Below are positions 16,797 through 25,142 of a DNA stretch of 64,000 bases, in pieces. The translations under genes and the position numbers were made by a program. The stretch is from Odoribacter sp. AF15-53 (GTDB lineage: Bacteria > Bacteroidota > Bacteroidia > Bacteroidales > Marinifilaceae): the NCBI RefSeq assembly GCF_003479425.1, contig NZ_QUHC01000002.1:62001-126000 (forward strand). The letters run 5' to 3'. The notes beneath the pieces were generated by a model that searched no databases, had not been told where the DNA came from, and was given only the letters and a program-made list of their open reading frames with translations. Within the stretch, counting starts at the first letter, position 1, and each line of letters starts with the position of its first letter.

Positions 16797-16865
16797 ATAA
16801 TTTTAAATTTTAAATTTTAAATTTTAAATTACCATCCGCAATCTAAAATTTAAAATCTAAAATTA
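16797..16865. repeat. ATTTTAA repeat with inverted partner between pfkA and priA
   Basis: Four ATTTTAA units in 7-bp steps (about 16800-16830) are followed by ACCATCCGCAAT and then their near complement (CTAAAATTTAAAATCTAAAATT in substance). The two sides could form an AT stem of about 22 bp with a short GC-containing loop. Confidence 0.6.
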
Positions 16866-17846
16866 TTAAATTGATAGGATTTCCGTCAACCCCAATAAAT
16901 TTTGATTCAACGGTTTAGAATTCTTTATTGCTTTATTGAACGGAACATGAACAATATCTTTATTCATAATACCTACCATAATACTGGTTTGATCATCCAA
17001 TAACGCATCCACGGCCGCAACCCCCAACGTACTGGCTGTCACCCGGTCAAAAGCCGAAGGAGAACCACCTCGCTGAATATGTCCTAAAACCGTCACCCGC
17101 ACATCGTATTCAGGATGTTTTTTCGCGATCTGCTCGGCAATCGTGTAAGCGCCACCCGACTTGTCACCCTCGGCCACGATCACGATACCACTGGATTTAT
17201 GAGGTTTGTAATCATGTTCCAGATACTTGTCCAGATCATTTACATCCGTCTCGATCTCCGGCACCAACACGGCTTCCGCCCCCGTGGCAACAGCCGAACG
17301 CAAAGCGATAAACCCGGCATCCCGTCCCATCACCTCAATAAAGAACAACCGGTTATGAGCACTTGCCGTATCGCGAATCTTATCGACAGCTTCCACCACC
17401 GTGTTCACCGCCGTATCGTATCCCACCGTGTAATCCGTTCCGTAAAGATCATTATCAATCGTTCCGGGGATCCCCACGATATGCACATTATGCTCCTGAC
17501 AGAACAAACGGGCTCCGGAGAAAGTACCATCTCCACCAATCACAACCAATGCATCAATCCCGAATTCTTTCATTTTCTCGTAAGCTTTCGTACGTCCTTC
17601 CGGAGTTCGGAACTCTTCGCTACGAGCGGTTTTCAAAATCGTACCCCCGCGTTGAATAATATTACTCACGTCATGGGAACCCATTTTCACGATATTTCCC
17701 TCGATCAATCCTTCATACCCGTCGTAAATACCATACGCTTCACAACCATTAAAAATAGCCGCTCTCACCACCGCCCGAATAGCGGCATTCATACCCGGCG
17801 CATCACCACCTGAGGTCAAAACACCAATTTTTTGAATTTTTCCCAT
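16866..17846 (-). CDS. pfkA: ATP-dependent 6-phosphofructokinase
   Basis: 326 residues, the usual length for a bacterial PfkA. It phosphorylates fructose 6-phosphate to the 1,6-bisphosphate in glycolysis. Visible motifs are the nucleotide-binding [15 protein letters not shown] (about 10-24), [10 protein letters not shown] (about 101-110) with the Gly-Asp-Gly of ATP-type enzymes, the catalytic [10 protein letters not shown] (about 124-133) with its proton-accepting Asp, [11 protein letters not shown] (about 170-180), and [14 protein letters not shown] near 250. Cytoplasmic tetramer. It is co-directional with cmk and ispH upstream and priA downstream. Confidence 0.96.
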   Translation of the reverse strand: MGKIQKIGVLTSGGDAPGMNAAIRAVVRAAIFNGCEAYGIYDGYEGLIEGNIVKMGSHDVSNIIQRGGTILKTARSEEFRTPEGRTKAYEKMKEFGIDALVVIGGDGTFSGARLFCQEHNVHIVGIPGTIDNDLYGTDYTVGYDTAVNTVVEAVDKIRDTASAHNRLFFIEVMGRDAGFIALRSAVATGAEAVLVPEIETDVNDLDKYLEHDYKPHKSSGIVIVAEGDKSGGAYTIAEQIAKKHPEYDVRVTVLGHIQRGGSPSAFDRVTASTLGVAAVDALLDDQTSIMVGIMNKDIVHVPFNKAIKNSKPLNQNLLGLTEILSI

Positions 17847-17850
17847 AAAA

Positions 17851-17935
17851 CAAAATTTAATTGAAAGTTGAAAAATTGGAAATGCCCATCTCCATTTCCC
17901 AATTCTAATATCTTAACTTTTATCTTTTAACTTCT
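17851..17935. repeat. 7-bp-period repeat at the ispH 3' end
   Basis: TTAACTTTTATCTTTTAACTT in 7-bp steps runs from the gap into the last codons of ispH. The rest of the gap is AT-rich with AATTGAAAG/TTGAAAAATT echoes. Confidence 0.35.
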
Positions 17936-18764
17936 CTCTTATCTCTTCCATCACCCACCTCGGTGTCGAGGTAGCCCCGCTAATCCCCACACTACTCGCC
18001 CCCTCGAACATGTCATCCCGCAAATCACCCACCCCTTGCACGAAATAAGTCCTGGGATTCACACCCCGACAGACCTCGAAAAGCTGTTTCCCGTTAGAAC
18101 TCTTCTCCCCGCTGACAAACAAGATTACATCATGTTGAACGGCAAACTCTTTCAACTGCGGGATACGATTTGCCACTTTACGACAGATCGTATCATTCAC
18201 GACCACGGAACTCCGGGCATTCTCTTTCACCAATTCCACGATCCGCTTGAACCCGTCCAAACTCTTCGTCGTTTGGGAAAACAGGATCACGGGTCGGGCA
18301 AAATCGATCGATTTCAAATCTTCTTCCCCTTCCACGATCAAGGCCTCATCATTCGTTTGCGCCACCAAACCGTTCACCTCGGCGTGTCCTCTCTTCCCGT
18401 AAATCACGATCTGCACCCCGTCAGCCTTTCCGCCTTCGTATGCTTCCCGTATTTTCTTCTGCAAATTTAATACCACGGGGCAAGAAGCATCGATCACCTC
18501 TATCCCGTTCCGTTCTGCCAACTCGTAAGAACTAGGCGGTTCTCCGTGCGCACGGAACAACACCCGGCAAGTTTTCAACCGGGCGAACTCCTCGTGATCA
18601 ATAGTCGACAATCCCAAATTCTTCAATCGTTCGACTTCCAGACTATTATGCACGATATCCCCGATGCAGTATAAAGTCCCATGCTGCAACTCTTCTTCCG
18701 CCTTGGCTATAGCATTCACCACACCAAAACAGAAACCGGAATTCTCGTCAATTTCTACTTTCAT
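17913..18764 (-). CDS. ispH: 4-hydroxy-3-methylbut-2-enyl diphosphate reductase
   Basis: 283 residues. It catalyses the last step of the MEP isoprenoid pathway, making IPP and DMAPP. The three cysteines that hold the iron-sulfur cluster are visible: C12 in SGFCFGV, the one in DASCPVV (about 95) and the one in NDTICRKV (about 193). Conserved HGEPPSSYE-type (RAHGEPPSS), QTTKSLDGF and GATSTPRWV motifs are also present. Its start overlaps the end of cmk by 17 bp, so the two are probably translationally coupled. Full length, nothing odd except that the extreme C-terminus lies in a repeat tract. Confidence 0.95.
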   Translation of the reverse strand: MKVEIDENSGFCFGVVNAIAKAEEELQHGTLYCIGDIVHNSLEVERLKNLGLSTIDHEEFARLKTCRVLFRAHGEPPSSYELAERNGIEVIDASCPVVLNLQKKIREAYEGGKADGVQIVIYGKRGHAEVNGLVAQTNDEALIVEGEEDLKSIDFARPVILFSQTTKSLDGFKRIVELVKENARSSVVVNDTICRKVANRIPQLKEFAVQHDVILFVSGEKSSNGKQLFEVCRGVNPRTYFVQGVGDLRDDMFEGASSVGISGATSTPRWVMEEIREKLKDKS

Positions 18765-19455
18765 ATCTTGAACGAATGATCTTTAACATCTCTTCCACCT
18801 CTTCCTCCACGGTCATATCGCCATTATCAATCAACACGGCATCCGGGGTCTTCACCAACGGGCTTGTCTCCCGATGCTCGTCTATATAATCTCTTTTCCG
18901 TACATTCGCCTCAACCTCCTCGTAAGTCACGTGATCCCCCTTCTCGATCAACTCCTTATAACGTCGTTCTGCCCGCACTTCCGGGCTTGCCGTCATGAAG
19001 AACTTCACTTCCGCGTGAGGGAACACCACGCTCCCGATGTCCCGTCCATCCATGATCACACCTCCCGCTTTCGCCATCTCCCGCTGTTTCTCAACCAACA
19101 ATTCCCGCACGTAAGGCAGCGAGGCGATCAGACTCACGTTATCCGACACCTCCATTCCCCGGATAGCAGCTTCCACGTACTCGCCATTCATGTACGACTC
19201 GTAACGTTTCTTCTCCTCATTATATTTAAACCCGAAAACAATGGTCGGAAGCACCTCTTTCAATTTCTCATCGTCCACCTTTCCGTCCTGAATCAATCCT
19301 TCACGCATAGCTTTCAACGTCACGATCCGGTACATAGCCCCCGTGTCAATGTAAGTATATCCCAAACGTGCCGCAAGAATCTTTGAAACAGTACTCTTTC
19401 CCGTGGAAGAATGCCCATCAACGGCAACGATCAAACCTTTCTTTTCCATCTTCAT
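18748..19455 (-). CDS. cmk: Cytidylate kinase
   Basis: 235 residues. It phosphorylates CMP and dCMP for nucleotide supply. The P-loop VAVDGHSSTGKSTVSK lies at about 10-25, followed by YIDTGAMYR (about 35-43), the nucleotide-binding MDGRDIGSVVFP (about 134-145), and ERRYKELIEKG plus RDYIDEHR in the lid region. The length is normal for bacterial Cmk. It precedes and overlaps ispH, a gene pairing common in Bacteroidota. It starts 34 bp after a strong terminator hairpin of the preceding gene, so its promoter must lie in or beyond that hairpin; I could not identify it. Confidence 0.94.
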   Translation of the reverse strand: MKMEKKGLIVAVDGHSSTGKSTVSKILAARLGYTYIDTGAMYRIVTLKAMREGLIQDGKVDDEKLKEVLPTIVFGFKYNEEKKRYESYMNGEYVEAAIRGMEVSDNVSLIASLPYVRELLVEKQREMAKAGGVIMDGRDIGSVVFPHAEVKFFMTASPEVRAERRYKELIEKGDHVTYEEVEANVRKRDYIDEHRETSPLVKTPDAVLIDNGDMTVEEEVEEMLKIIRSRYESRN

Positions 19456-19488
19456 TATTATCTATTCAAATTGCGAAGATACAAAAAA

Positions 19489-19515
19489 GGGGGTAATCGT
19501 TTAATGATTACCCCC
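19489..19515 (-). terminator. Strong intrinsic terminator
   Basis: GGGGGTAATC (19489-19498) pairs perfectly with GATTACCCCC (19506-19515) across a 7-nt loop. It is followed on the minus strand by TTTTTT. It ends transcription of the secreted helical protein gene before cmk, and a T6 tract on the other side would let it work both ways. Confidence 0.8.
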
Positions 19516-19542
19516 TACTATTTTTTGATTTACTTTCAAATC

Positions 19543-20373
19543 TTAGTTTACCATCTGCAACAATTTCTTGGCTTTCTCCATCATCGTCTGGTTGGAAGAC
19601 TGTTCGGCCAAAGTAGTAGCGATCTTGGCGTAACGTTTAGCCACATCCTCGAAACCACACTTGTTGGAAATCAACACGTAATTATAAACAGCGTCGAAAT
19701 CCTTTTTAGACTCCACGGTCTTACCCGCCCACAACTGGATCACTTTCAAACGGGAAACATCATTCATGATCTCCAGTGCGCCATCAGTAATCTCCTTGAT
19801 CATCTTTCGATTTTCCGGGAAATAACGGAACAACTTCCGAGCCTTGTAGAAATAATCTTCAGACTTCCGTTCTGCCCGCAATTGCTTGATGTAGAAATAA
19901 TCGGCAACCACGTCATAATGCTCGTAACCAGAACTTTTCAAGAAATCCAAATACTTGTTATACTCCATCTTATTGTTCGCATAGTACTGCTCCAAATGAC
20001 CTACAAACACGTTATCCAGCTTTTGGAAAACATCGTCCTTTGAATAGTTCTGCATGAACTTCGATTGGTTGTTAAACAAATATTTGATCTGGGGAGCGTT
20101 CACATCATCCACGTAATCCCGGATAATGGACCAGTTATAATCTTTCAAATAGTCAGTCTCCTTCTGAGTCTGAAAATACCTACTTACAACATCACGATTC
20201 GGCTTCCCTTGGTTTTTCAACTCTCTCAAAAGTTGAATTGTTGTTTGGGGGTCCGCAGGATTCGCCTCGAACTTCTTCACCAAATTATCCAATGAATCCA
20301 TCTCCTTCTCGTGAGCTTGCACTCCAACAAGATTGAATAATAAAACACCTACGATTAATACAATTTTCAACAT
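19543..20373 (-). CDS. Secreted helical protein, thioredoxin-family C-terminal-like
   Basis: 276 residues with a signal peptide (MLKIVLIVGVLLFNLVGVQA). The rest looks all-helical and charged, with no cysteine pair and no catalytic motif that I recognise. A stretch around 78-135 (NWSIIRDYVDDVNAPQIKYL, FLNN-type NNQSKFMQNYS) resembles the part after the thioredoxin domain in the protein at 49.6-50.7 kb (ACWILFDNNDLAPFGSANYR, LLENRKPFYQQ). It may therefore be a stand-alone version of that helical domain. Probably periplasmic, monocistronic, with its own terminator. Function unknown. Confidence 0.7.
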   Translation of the reverse strand: MLKIVLIVGVLLFNLVGVQAHEKEMDSLDNLVKKFEANPADPQTTIQLLRELKNQGKPNRDVVSRYFQTQKETDYLKDYNWSIIRDYVDDVNAPQIKYLFNNQSKFMQNYSKDDVFQKLDNVFVGHLEQYYANNKMEYNKYLDFLKSSGYEHYDVVADYFYIKQLRAERKSEDYFYKARKLFRYFPENRKMIKEITDGALEIMNDVSRLKVIQLWAGKTVESKKDFDAVYNYVLISNKCGFEDVAKRYAKIATTLAEQSSNQTMMEKAKKLLQMVN

Positions 20374-20592
20374 AATACTCGATACTTAAATTTAAACTAC
20401 ACCCATATAACACCTAAAAGGGCAAAAAGGGTGACTCGAAAGCTGATTTTAACTTAATATTTAACATGAATTAATTATTTTACTTACAAAATCAAAGGAA
20501 ATTCCCCCTTTAAATAAAAATCTATAACCTTCTCATTCCTTTTCATTCTCTTCCATGAAACATTTAATAATAAATACGTTATATACGCAACG

Positions 20593-20624
20593 ATTAAACC
20601 CAAAGTTTCAGCTTCGGGCTTAAT
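20593..20624 (-). terminator. Hairpin directly after the DUF6266-like remnant
   Basis: On the minus strand ATTAAGCCCGAAG and CTTTGGGTTTAAT form 13 pairs (two G-U) around a 6-nt loop, beginning at the base after the stop codon at 20625. There is no T-run, so termination strength is uncertain. Confidence 0.45.
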
Positions 20625-20845
20625 TTACAATTCGCTCCCCAAAATTTTAACAGTCTTAATTTTCCAGATCCTCGTGAGCCCCAAAGTACCCGATGCATTC
20701 TTCCCATCTGCCCTTACCGCGAACCCGTACACGATTAGCCCTGAGACCTTCCATTCTTCCGGCAAATTCCATGCGAATTCCCCTTCTGAACCCCGTTCTC
20801 CTAACATAATTTCCCGATTTCTGCCAAGTCGCACCTCGTAGACAA
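20625..20845 (-). pseudogene. 3' fragment of a DUF6266-like gene
   Basis: The minus-strand frame reads YRAVVYEVRLGRNREIML, then FAWNLPEEWKVSGLIVYGFAV and an Asn/Gly-rich end. This recalls the C-terminal beta domain of DUF6266 proteins of Bacteroidota (ALVYN..., LPA-W, V-GFV). Upstream of about 20845 the same frame is merely antisense to a DUF748 fragment, so the gene has lost its 5' portion. No plausible start remains. The family assignment is by eye and tentative. Confidence 0.4.
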
Positions 20846-21587
20846 CAGCCCTGTACCTGATCAAGGACAGGAATGACAAAATCAACATGGACCTTCCCGT
20901 AAAAGGAAATATCTCTTCACCAGAATTTTCCTACCGAAAACTGATCTTCAAAACGCTCACAAACCTACTCGTGAATGTTGCGATGTCACCGATCTCGTTC
21001 ATGGCAAATTCTCTCGGTCTCTCTCCCGATAAACTGGAAGCCATCCCCCTCGATGCCTGCCAATGGGATTTTACCTCCGAGCAATACACGACACTGAATG
21101 ACCTAGTGACCATCCTGAAAAGCAAACCGGAAATGACCCTCGTACTAGAACAGGAAATTAATCTTTCCCAAGCGAAAGAAGAACTTGCCATGTACACGCC
21201 CGGAAACGATATTACCCGTCGCTCCACCCGGAAAAAACAGATTCCACCCTCGTGGCCATCGACTACACCAAAATCAACGAGATCGACGCCAAAGACCCAG
21301 CCTTCAACACGTACCTGACCTCGCTTGTAGAAGCATCCTATCAAAATAGCTCCACCTCCCAAAAAGCATTAACACTTGTACCGGAAGAGAAGCTACAAGA
21401 ACAAACCACCCGTTTCATCACCCTGCGCAACCGGAAAGCCCTCAGCTATCTCACAAGCCAAGGCGTACCGGAATCTAACCTACGAATCGAAACGATGAAA
21501 CCGGAATTACTAAACACTTATACCGGAAAAAACCAGTACAAAATTAATCTTGTGCTACCGGGAGATGAACAAACTCCGCAGGAATAA
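20842..21587 (+). pseudogene. DUF748 (AsmA-like) C-terminal remnant, frameshifted
   Basis: The plus-strand frame reads ALYLIKDRNDKINMDLPVKG, then FSYRKLIFKTLTNLLVNVA, ANSLGLSPDKLEAIPLD and TSEQYTTLNDLVTILKSKPE. These strings are typical of the end of large DUF748 envelope proteins. After LAMYT the coding meaning moves to the -1 frame (ARKRYYPSLHPEK, then VAIDYTKINEIDAKDPAFNT) from about 21197 to the stop at 21587, so about one base has been lost. The 5' part (normally most of the protein) is missing and a stop at 20839 precedes. It is a dead gene fragment. Confidence 0.75.
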
Positions 21588-21597
21588 ACATCCAAAT

Positions 21598-21759
21598 AAA
21601 AAGAGGCTGGCAGAAAAGTCTCTTCCCTACAAAATCACTACCCCCTCCAACTCCCCCTTACACAGGGGGAGAGTTGATTACCAAGCGGTTTCCCATCCAG
21701 TGTAAGGAGGGGCTAGGGATGGTCGTTCTAGGCAAATTGACTTTTCTGACAACCTCTTT
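21598..21759. mobile_element. MITE-like inverted-repeat element
   Basis: About 160 bp bounded by AAAAGAGGCTGGCAGAAAAG (left) and its inverse with about two mismatches (CTTTTCTGACAACCTCTTT, right, to 21759). Inside are an 8-bp stem CTCCCCCT/AGGGGGAG (21651-21671) and further CCCCTCC/GGAGGGG complementarity, so the whole element folds into one long imperfect hairpin. It codes for nothing. No target duplication was confirmed. It separates the decayed gene pair from SusCD locus 1 and may also stop transcription. Confidence 0.5.
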
Positions 21760-21778
21760 CTACTTAAACACTCAACAT

Positions 21779-22759
21779 CTATTTTATATACGGAAGATTA
21801 AAATTATTTTCAATCAAAGGAGTGAACAGGTGAAAATCCCCGTGCCCTGACTCGTATTTGATTTCCATGTATTCCCCGTTTCCGAAATCTACCCGCTTCA
21901 AAAAACCGTCACTGTTGTATTCGTAAGTCCTTTCCCCATCTACATATCGGACCGAGCTTACATTCTCCCCGGAATACTGATACTCCAAATTCAACGTCTT
22001 GCTGGAAACTTTCGTCAATAACCCACCGGAATAAGAGAACGAATAAGTATCATCCAGCCTGTAATCTTCCCCACTCCCGTAGGTTTCATCAGACTGATAA
22101 AGATTCATGGAAGTTACCGCATTACCGTCCAGATCGAACGCGGCCTTATAAACCAATCGATCGAATTCTTCGTTGTCTTTTATCTCTTTCTTATACGTGT
22201 CCTCCAAAACCCGGCAAATTATCAAATTCGCTCTATCATCATACTCGTACAAATAGCGTACCCGTTTATTTTTCAGATATTTATTATTGAAATCTTTTCC
22301 CGATCCCACGTCTTCCCGTGCTTTATTATAGACAAAAGTTTGCGCTACCAGAATCTCGTTTTTATACTCGTTACTCAAAGAAAACAATTCCCGTGCAATC
22401 AAGGGAATACTATCTTTTGCCAAACTGCCATATTTATCGTACAACTTTTGAATCGAATCGGCATCAATATTCGGGATATAGTCATTCAAACTGTATTTTA
22501 ACCCGTTATCTGTTCCCGAAGAGGTCATCACCGCCAGTTTGTCATTCGCTTTATCACGGACTACTATGGAATCAAGCGTCTCGTAATAATAAACCATGTT
22601 CATCACGTACTCGCCCCAGTGAGCGTTTTTTCCCGTGATCTCTTTCACACGAAACTTGTTTTTGGGCGTATCGTTCACATCCAAATCATCGTCGGAGTCA
22701 CTACATGCAAATAACCCGGCACCTAACAACAAATATAATATCCATTTTTTCATTTTCAT
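21779..22759 (-). CDS. Lipoprotein of SusCD locus 1, unknown function
   Basis: 326 residues with a lipoprotein signal (lipobox LGAGLFACSD). The N-terminal half is helical. The C-terminal half (about 180-326) is made of short beta repeats such as YEYDDRANLI, YSFSYSGGLLTKV, LEYQYSGENVSSVRY and YEYNSDGFLKRVDFG. These look like the YD/RHS-type or DUF4595-like hairpins seen in Bacteroidota surface lipoproteins. It is the last gene of the locus-1 operon, 18 bp after the PKD-like lipoprotein, so it likely helps bind the same ligand at the outer membrane. No enzyme motif seen. Confidence 0.65.
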   Translation of the reverse strand: MKMKKWILYLLLGAGLFACSDSDDDLDVNDTPKNKFRVKEITGKNAHWGEYVMNMVYYYETLDSIVVRDKANDKLAVMTSSGTDNGLKYSLNDYIPNIDADSIQKLYDKYGSLAKDSIPLIARELFSLSNEYKNEILVAQTFVYNKAREDVGSGKDFNNKYLKNKRVRYLYEYDDRANLIICRVLEDTYKKEIKDNEEFDRLVYKAAFDLDGNAVTSMNLYQSDETYGSGEDYRLDDTYSFSYSGGLLTKVSSKTLNLEYQYSGENVSSVRYVDGERTYEYNSDGFLKRVDFGNGEYMEIKYESGHGDFHLFTPLIENNFNLPYIK

Positions 22760-22777
22760 GTCAACTAAAATTAAAAT

Positions 22778-24379
22778 TTAGACTGTCTGGGGAGTAATGC
22801 AAAGAATCCGTCCAAAGCCTCTATACTCCTGATGATAATCCTTATCTTTCTCCAATATACCACTACCGATATTCGTGATCGGGACACAAACGAGCCTCCC
22901 CTCTTTCGTACTCTCGTTATAGATAGCAATCACCATCATCCGGTTCGCCGCCCAATCGGTATAGTACCCCTCATCACTTGACGAATCCTTGAACTTGATT
23001 TTTCCCTGATAACCTTTCCGCCAAAGAGTGATCGAAGTAATTTTCTCGTTGGGATCTTCTACCGAATATCTCTCGAAAGCCGAGGGATTGGTTCCCGGTA
23101 AAAGCAAGGCATATACTTTTTTATCCGTTGCATAATACAACACGTCCTCTAAAGGAGAACACTCAAAACCCACAGCATCCATCATGCCAGGGAATGACGT
23201 CAAATCATACATATTCAACGCTTTACTTGTTGTAACATAAAGAGAACCTCCATCAAAAGTATATAGATAACGTTTACCTGTATCTTTTGTCTCAAACACC
23301 GTAAAAATAGCGTTTGCATCCCCTTCTGCCATAAACAACGCATTCATTTTACCCACATTATTTAAATCGAAGGGACCACCACCCGCTTGTTGTGTGACCA
23401 CTTGCAATTCATCATACGAGTATGGACATTTCAAAAAACGACCATTCAATTCGTCGTACACGTAAAGTGACGTATAGTTATATCCCTCCACGATGCTACA
23501 TCCCATAGTTGCACTATATTCGGAGTTATCCGAAGTCTCCAAATTAACCGAATAATTCTCGTTTCCATAACGAATCCGGCGGGCATAGACCACGTGATCA
23601 ACAATCATCAATTCGTAAAGAGCACTATTGTCATACATCATACACATCGGTTTAAACCGATCTTCAGATATGGGGATATAAAATATCTCATTGTTTTTCT
23701 TTTCCAGCACGTAATTGTAGGGATCCATACGAAGTACTGAATGATCGGTCATCACGGTTAATGTCCGCTTATAAGAATCATGCACGGAAGTAATCATTTG
23801 AGTTGCCAACCCTTCAATCAACATTCCACTATTAGGTGTAGAATACACATTTCTTAAAATGGTGTTGTCTTTCTCGTCGAATTTCTGCGTGTATGATTCT
23901 GTGAAATTCTGGCACATGATAAGATTCAAGTCCGTATTGATCCCATCCCTCGTGTCAGCCACAATTAATCCTTTTCCAAGATTACTATACACGGACAGGG
24001 AGAATTTCTCGTAATTCTGCAAATTGGTTCGATTATCTGTCACGGTAAGAACGATCGTGTAAGGATTCGAATTGGGAGCCACGGACACAATAGATTTTAA
24101 AGTCATCGTACTATCCATGACAAAAGGCATGATATCATTCCCCGAAATTTCCCATTTATAGCTTAAATCCGCATCATCCGACCCAATTTTATAAACAACA
24201 GGTTTGATTTCCAGAGTATCCAACAAGAAGGCTGACATCGAGGTCGGAGCACCTCCCATATCTATAACCAAAGGATTGATTACTTTTATCGAAGTATTAG
24301 ATTTATCGTCATAACAAGACGTGAAATACCCCGCAATCGCAAATAATAATATAATAAATTTTACTTTCATAGTATTCAA
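22778..24379 (-). CDS. PKD-like family lipoprotein (locus 1)
   Basis: 533 residues with lipobox YFTSCYDD followed by the family hallmark YDDKSN. An Ig/PKD-like domain (about 60-135: DLSYKWEISGN, NPYTIVLTVTDNRTNLQNYE) is followed by a large beta-rich domain of repeated strands that may form a propeller (about 140-525). Proteins of this PKD-like family are encoded beside SusC, SusD and DUF4843 genes and are thought to be surface ligand-binding parts of the uptake complex. Two more copies lie at 38.6-40.2 and 59.1-60.7 kb. The substrate is unknown. Confidence 0.8.
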   Translation of the reverse strand: MNTMKVKFIILLFAIAGYFTSCYDDKSNTSIKVINPLVIDMGGAPTSMSAFLLDTLEIKPVVYKIGSDDADLSYKWEISGNDIMPFVMDSTMTLKSIVSVAPNSNPYTIVLTVTDNRTNLQNYEKFSLSVYSNLGKGLIVADTRDGINTDLNLIMCQNFTESYTQKFDEKDNTILRNVYSTPNSGMLIEGLATQMITSVHDSYKRTLTVMTDHSVLRMDPYNYVLEKKNNEIFYIPISEDRFKPMCMMYDNSALYELMIVDHVVYARRIRYGNENYSVNLETSDNSEYSATMGCSIVEGYNYTSLYVYDELNGRFLKCPYSYDELQVVTQQAGGGPFDLNNVGKMNALFMAEGDANAIFTVFETKDTGKRYLYTFDGGSLYVTTSKALNMYDLTSFPGMMDAVGFECSPLEDVLYYATDKKVYALLLPGTNPSAFERYSVEDPNEKITSITLWRKGYQGKIKFKDSSSDEGYYTDWAANRMMVIAIYNESTKEGRLVCVPITNIGSGILEKDKDYHQEYRGFGRILCITPQTV

Positions 24380-24388
24380 TATGCTGCA

Positions 24389-25135
24389 TTAGTATAAGAT
24401 TTGAACCGCTTTTCCCTTACTCGTCCCGTCATCGTGGGTCAACGGGGTATCATGGGTCTCGTTGTATCTTTTCAGTTCTCGTTTCACGACCACCTGCAAA
24501 GCTTCGAATTCACCATCTGACATCCACCAAGTCTCTTTATCCGCATTTCCAGGCCAGTAAGGAATAGAGGTTCTTTCTGTCGCCTCCTTGATAAACTGCC
24601 ACCAACGGGTAGAATAATCTCCCCAAAAATATCTCAAATAAGCATTCCAGTTGGCCGGTTGGATCTCTCTAGCAGTGAATTGTATCTTCACGATTCTATT
24701 ATTGTATGTCACATCTTCAAATTCATCACTCGGCACAACGCGTATGTGAAAAACATAAACCGTATCCTTCAAGTCATCAGTGTTTTTCAATTCCACGGCC
24801 ACGTACCCGAGTTGTTCGTTAGCAGGAACAATACCGTCTAACACACGATAAAGTTCCTCCGGGGCCGTGTTCACCTTACTTGTGTCATCCGCTACCAGCT
24901 CGGCTTTCACCACACGATCGACATCTGATGCTTTTCCAAAAATCTGAATGGGACACTTTATCGTGTCAACCTCTTTACCCGGATAATCCAGAAACGAGTA
25001 AGAATAATCGGAGGTCGTGAAATAAACACTCCCATCCGTATCGAAAAGCATGGTTTCTTCTTGATCACAGGAATAGTTTACAATCCCTAGAAACACGAGT
25101 AGCAGTAATCCGCTTAAATTATTGATTGTCTTCAT
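24389..25135 (-). CDS. DUF4843 lipoprotein (locus 1)
   Basis: About 248 residues from the ATG at 25135 (MKTINNLSGLLLLVFLG, lipobox VNYSCDQ). A longer frame to 25228 overlaps the end of the SusD gene and is rejected. It matches the DUF4843 pattern: an early strand with VYFTTSDYSYSFLD, a middle PIQIFGKASDVDRVVKAEL, and a C-terminal helical part with WNAYLRYFWGDYSTRWWQF and DGEFEALQVVVKRELKRYNE. It sits between SusD and the PKD-like lipoprotein in the usual order. Probably an outer-leaflet component of the uptake complex. No catalytic motif is known. Confidence 0.8.
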   Translation of the reverse strand: MKTINNLSGLLLLVFLGIVNYSCDQEETMLFDTDGSVYFTTSDYSYSFLDYPGKEVDTIKCPIQIFGKASDVDRVVKAELVADDTSKVNTAPEELYRVLDGIVPANEQLGYVAVELKNTDDLKDTVYVFHIRVVPSDEFEDVTYNNRIVKIQFTAREIQPANWNAYLRYFWGDYSTRWWQFIKEATERTSIPYWPGNADKETWWMSDGEFEALQVVVKRELKRYNETHDTPLTHDDGTSKGKAVQILY

Positions 25136-25142
25136 ATATTTT

